Shown piece after piece: positions 61,020 through 64,000 of a DNA stretch of 64,000 nucleotides. The notes below the pieces were generated by a model. The model was not told the DNA's origin and did not search any database. It saw only the letters and a list, made by a program, of their open reading frames with translations. Origin of the DNA: Aristaeella lactis (GTDB lineage Bacteria; Bacillota; Clostridia; Christensenellales; Aristaeellaceae); assembly GCF_018118585.1 (NCBI RefSeq), contig NZ_CP069421.1:3038001-3102000 (forward strand). The letters run 5' to 3'. The translations under genes were made by a program, and so were the position numbers. How positions within the stretch are numbered: the stretch's first letter is position 1; the number at the start of each line of letters is the position of its first letter.

Positions 61020-61895
61020 TTAAACCTGGGGCTTGGTGCCGATGAAGCACAGCGCGATGGTTCCGGGGCCGGCATGGGCACCGATGACCGGGCCGACATT
61101 CTCGATCAGCACATTGGCACCGGGAAGCTTCTGCTCGATCAGGGTTTTGACGCGTTCGGCATCTTCGAGGCAGTCCGCATTCAGGACGATGATGGGGCTT
61201 TCTTCCGGATCGGGAGCGAACTCCAGCATCTTGTCCACGATGAAGGCGATGGCCTTTTTACGGCCGCGGATCTTGTCGTTGGCGGACAGGGTGCCGTCAA
61301 CAGCTTCGGAAATAATGGGTTTCAGGTCCAGCATGGTGCCGACGGTGGCGGCTGTGGCGGAGATCCGTCCGCCGCGCTTGAGGTATTTCAGGTCGTCCAC
61401 GATAAAGTACGCCTGGGCACGGAGCTTGTTCTCCTCCAGCCAGGAGGCGACTTCCTCAATGGATTTTCCGGCACGGTACATCTCATGGGCTTTCAGGACC
61501 AGCAGAGTCATGGGACCGGAAATCCGCAGGGTATCCACAACGATGAACTTCCGTTCCGGATACTGCTCGAGCAGCTTTTCACGGGCACTGTAAACCGCCT
61601 GCAGGGTGCAGCTGAGCTTGCTGGAGAAAGCAACAAAGAGCAGATCCTTTTCCTTCAGGATCGGCTCGAAATAATCCATATAAGCCGCTTCGTTCAGGGC
61701 GGAGGTGACAGGAACGGCGCCGTTGCGCATGGCGGTGAAATAACTTTTGTGATCAAGCATCTGGCCAAGATCATCAAAGTATTCTTTGCCATCCAGGGCA
61801 TAGGGCATGTAGACGACCGGAATGTCGTACTGCTCCTTCAGGTGAAACGGCAGGTCGCTGTCGCTGTCTGTCATAAAAACGTATGTCTGTTCCAT
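61020..61895 (-). CDS. DegV-family lipid-binding protein
   Basis: 291 residues. FMTDSDSDLPFHL at the start, TSALN block, IVVDTLRISG and the DDLKYLKRGGRIS segment are typical of DegV (FakB) proteins, which bind fatty acids for the FakA kinase. No fakA is present nearby. GGAGG precedes ATG 61895; the promoter is weak (TTGCTT, 17, TAGAAT around 61930-61960). Confidence 0.93.
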   Translation of the reverse strand: MEQTYVFMTDSDSDLPFHLKEQYDIPVVYMPYALDGKEYFDDLGQMLDHKSYFTAMRNGAVPVTSALNEAAYMDYFEPILKEKDLLFVAFSSKLSCTLQAVYSAREKLLEQYPERKFIVVDTLRISGPMTLLVLKAHEMYRAGKSIEEVASWLEENKLRAQAYFIVDDLKYLKRGGRISATAATVGTMLDLKPIISEAVDGTLSANDKIRGRKKAIAFIVDKMLEFAPDPEESPIIVLNADCLEDAERVKTLIEQKLPGANVLIENVGPVIGAHAGPGTIALCFIGTKPQV

Positions 61896-61990
61896 GGCGG
61901 TGCCTCCTTCAAGGGATAAGTATGATGATGACGTATAACAAAATTATTCTATAGCAGGAACTGGAAAAAAGCAAGTACAGCCGTTGAAAC

Positions 61991-62021
61991 AGAAAAGCCG
62001 GGCAGTTTGTCACTGCCCGGC
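61991..62021 (-). terminator. Terminator of the 5'-nucleotidase gene
   Basis: Perfect 9-bp stem GCCGGGCAG / CTGCCCGGC, 7-base loop, followed by TTTT on the minus strand. Confidence 0.88.
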
Positions 62022-62037
62022 CTGGAGCGCCTGGTAA

Positions 62038-63726
62038 TTATTTGATCTGGGTTTCGGAACCGCGGGGCTGGCCATAGGCTTCCGCAGTGACCTTGCCCTG
62101 GAGCACTTCAGCGACGTAAGCCATAACCGCTTCGTCCATCGGGATACCGGTGTCGAAGCTGGCGCTGGAACGGGCAAATACATTGTAGGTATCGCCGCCG
62201 GCAGCGCAGAAGTTGTTGGTCACAACCGCATAGGTGGCTTCCGGATTGAAGGGCTCACCGTTGATCTTGGTGATGGTGACACGGTTGATGGAAGCGGGAG
62301 CAAAGTAGCTGCTTTCCTTGCCGTCAAGCGTGTATACATTTCCCTGGTCGAAGGCTTTGGTGGTGTCGAGGGTCCACTCGATACCGGAGGTCTGGGGATA
62401 ACCGCCGATCGCGTCAGGTGTGCAGAAGGTGGAAGCTTCGAGAGCTTCAAGCAATTCGGCACCGGTGACATAAACCACGGCAACGGTGTTGCCAAAGGGC
62501 AGCACGGTGTTGATATCCTTCTTGGTGATATCGCCCGCCGCGATGGCAGCACGGATGCCGCCGCCGTTGGTGATACCAACAACCGCATTGGGTTCAACCT
62601 GTTCAATGCCGCCTTCCTTCACAACAGACCAGACCATGGCGTCGGTGATCAGGTCGCCCAGGTTGGTTTCTTCAGTACGGTTTCCGGGAGCTTTATCACC
62701 GTTGAGCAGGACATCGGTGGCAGCGAATACAGTGTTGTATTCCTCATCTACTTTAGCGGTGATCTCCTGGGCAGCAGCCAGGACTGTCTGGTCAATGTAC
62801 TTAAAGCTGTACAGCTTGGAACCGATGTAGGTCGGGATCAGGAAATTGCTTTCGATTCCCTTGGATTCGTTGTCAATGACCACGACGCCGATGTTGGCGA
62901 ACTTGGTGCCGGTGGACTGGATGGACTGGCCGTCCTGGCCGGCGGTCATGACGGTGTGGCTGTGGCCGTCGAGTACCATATCGATGCCGGTCACCCTGGC
63001 CAGCGCGTCAACGGAACGGTAGCCGTTTACCTTGGATTCAGCGTCAACACCCAGGTGGAACAGACCGATCACGAGGTCCGCGTCAGCACGGATCGCATCC
63101 ACGGCATTCTGGGTGGTTTCATAAAGCTTGTCAAAGGCGGCAAAGGTGATCATGTTGATCAGACCGGGATTGACCTTGGTGACGGTTTCGGGAGTCTCCA
63201 CGCCGACGAAGCCGATCTTCAGGCCGCTTTCAGTGGTGATGATGGTGGAAGCGGGGAGGATGGTCTCACCGGTCTCATCCAGCGTGACGCTGGCGCAGAT
63301 CACCGGGAAGCTGGCTTTGGACAGGTTTTCCATCAGCTGGGCATAACCGAAGTCGAATTCGTGGTTGCCCAGGGTGACGACGGAGTAGCCGGCGGCATTC
63401 ATCATGTCAATGGCGGAAGCGCCCTTGCTGGAACTGACATAAACGGTGCCCTGGCTGAAGTCGCCGGAGTCGGCCAGGATCACTTCAGCGCCCAGGGATT
63501 TGAAGTAATCGCGCAGGCCGGCGATATAGGCATAACCGTCGATCTGACCGTGTACGTCGTTGGAATGCAGGATGACGGTCTTGCCGGTGTAGTCCTTGGC
63601 CAGTTCATACTGGATGTTCGCTTTCGCGGCGTAATCCGCGGAAGACCAGTCAGCTTCCTCCGCAAAGCCGGCGCAGCAACCCAGCAGAAGACACAGGGAC
63701 AACAGAATACCAAGAAGTTTCCTCAT
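62038..63726 (-). CDS. Secreted 5'-nucleotidase / 2',3'-cyclic phosphodiesterase family (UshA-like)
   Basis: 562 residues from ATG 63726 (MRKLLGILLSLCLLLGCCAGFA, AAGGAGGG upstream); cleavage after AGFA is likely, and LLGC is a weaker lipobox option. Metallophosphatase motifs: LHSNDVHGQIDG, LADSGDFSQGT, TLGNHEFDFG, GLFHLG and DGHSHT. The C-terminal nucleotidase domain has ITNGGGIRAAI and VTNNFCAAGGD. Releases phosphate and nucleosides outside the cell. Longer frame to 63789 covers the promoter. Confidence 0.94.
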   Translation of the reverse strand: MRKLLGILLSLCLLLGCCAGFAEEADWSSADYAAKANIQYELAKDYTGKTVILHSNDVHGQIDGYAYIAGLRDYFKSLGAEVILADSGDFSQGTVYVSSSKGASAIDMMNAAGYSVVTLGNHEFDFGYAQLMENLSKASFPVICASVTLDETGETILPASTIITTESGLKIGFVGVETPETVTKVNPGLINMITFAAFDKLYETTQNAVDAIRADADLVIGLFHLGVDAESKVNGYRSVDALARVTGIDMVLDGHSHTVMTAGQDGQSIQSTGTKFANIGVVVIDNESKGIESNFLIPTYIGSKLYSFKYIDQTVLAAAQEITAKVDEEYNTVFAATDVLLNGDKAPGNRTEETNLGDLITDAMVWSVVKEGGIEQVEPNAVVGITNGGGIRAAIAAGDITKKDINTVLPFGNTVAVVYVTGAELLEALEASTFCTPDAIGGYPQTSGIEWTLDTTKAFDQGNVYTLDGKESSYFAPASINRVTITKINGEPFNPEATYAVVTNNFCAAGGDTYNVFARSSASFDTGIPMDEAVMAYVAEVLQGKVTAEAYGQPRGSETQIK

Positions 63727-63779
63727 GCAAAATACCCTCCTTAGATGCATGGTTGATATGAATATGTAGGTCTTCGAAA

Positions 63780-63808
63780 AGTATAGCAAAGGAACCAGGG
63801 AAAATCAA
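63780..63808 (-). promoter_or_regulatory. Promoter of the 5'-nucleotidase gene
   Basis: TTGATT (63808-63803), 17 bases, TATACT (63785-63780) on the minus strand. Confidence 0.6.
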
Positions 63809-63957
63809 TGACCCGGGGAAAAACATTTTTCTCCGAAAACACACAAAGAATATCCGTTTTGTCCATATAAGAGGCCCTTGTTTGAAAGCCCTTGATTTTC
63901 CTTGCTTTCCGGACGAATATTCCTTTTTGTACACCGGATGGAGAGATGTATGAATCC

Positions 63958-63987
63958 TTGACGAAAAGCCGTTTTGTAGTGTAAATT
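63958..63987 (+). promoter_or_regulatory. Possible promoter leading out of the window
   Basis: TTGACG (63958-63963), 18 bases, TAAATT (63982-63987). The rest of 63809-63957 shows no gene. Confidence 0.4.
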
Positions 63988-64000
63988 AGTATTAGAAATT

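Overview
The window reads as a chromosomal segment of a Gram-positive, Clostridia-type Bacillota. The evidence is a Gram-positive-type PolC, the cluster frr-uppS-cdsA-dxr-rseP-ispG-polC, a FtsB/DivIC-like gene beside Ppx/GppA, a CtsR-type operator on clpB, AGGAGG-type ribosome sites, and ECF sigma factors paired with single-pass membrane partners. A gut or rumen clostridium (Christensenellales/Aristaeellaceae or Lachnospiraceae-like) is my guess from gene style; the exact taxon cannot be fixed by eye.

Layout. 0-1 kb: an APH-type phosphotransferase whose frame is open upstream into the tail of an AraC-type regulator. 1.1-6.1 kb: three consecutive ECF sigma/membrane-partner pairs on the minus strand; the outer two are paralogues. 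6.3-12.6 kb: a visibly A+T-richer island on the plus strand with a possible 34-residue cationic peptide, three secreted proteins, an ABC permease/ATPase pair and a fourth sigma/anti-sigma pair. 12.7-16.0 kb: clpB with a CtsR-like operator, then about 0.8 kb packed with repeats. 16.0-21.6 kb: envelope genes (class A PBP, L,D-transpeptidase, CvpA-like). 21.9-32.1 kb: carbohydrate uptake and breakdown (MsmK-type ATPase, MalG- and MalF-type permeases, a binding protein with a C-terminal carbohydrate-binding-like tail, GH53 galactanase, divergent GH13 amylase). 32.2-43 kb: peptide use (C69 dipeptidase, M42 aminopeptidase, complete Opp/Dpp transporter). 43-47 kb: a small membrane operon and a three-gene ABC-2 exporter. 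47.2-57.6 kb: the conserved frr...polC cluster. 57.8-63.7 kb: FtsB-like, Ppx, a minimal SufC + SufB/D pair, DegV and a secreted 5'-nucleotidase.

The most unusual material is between genes. At least five loci carry tandem arrays of short hairpins whose stems differ in sequence but whose spacer (GTGAAAT, or ATGAATT) is constant; four or five close with a motif near GTGATAGTTACT. Many arrays, and also the AATGAACAATGAACAATT-type repeats, start right after a long inverted repeat that uses the last codons or stop codon of the upstream gene. This looks like a systematic process that makes inverted copies at gene ends. I do not recognise it as a named repeat family. Related low-complexity repeats have become functional sequence here: one supplies the ribosome binding site of ispG, and others encode the C-terminal residues of Dxr and IspG.

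Starts were chosen by Shine-Dalgarno spacing and domain fit; several differ from the longest open frame. No rRNA, tRNA, CRISPR array or insertion sequence with a transposase was seen.
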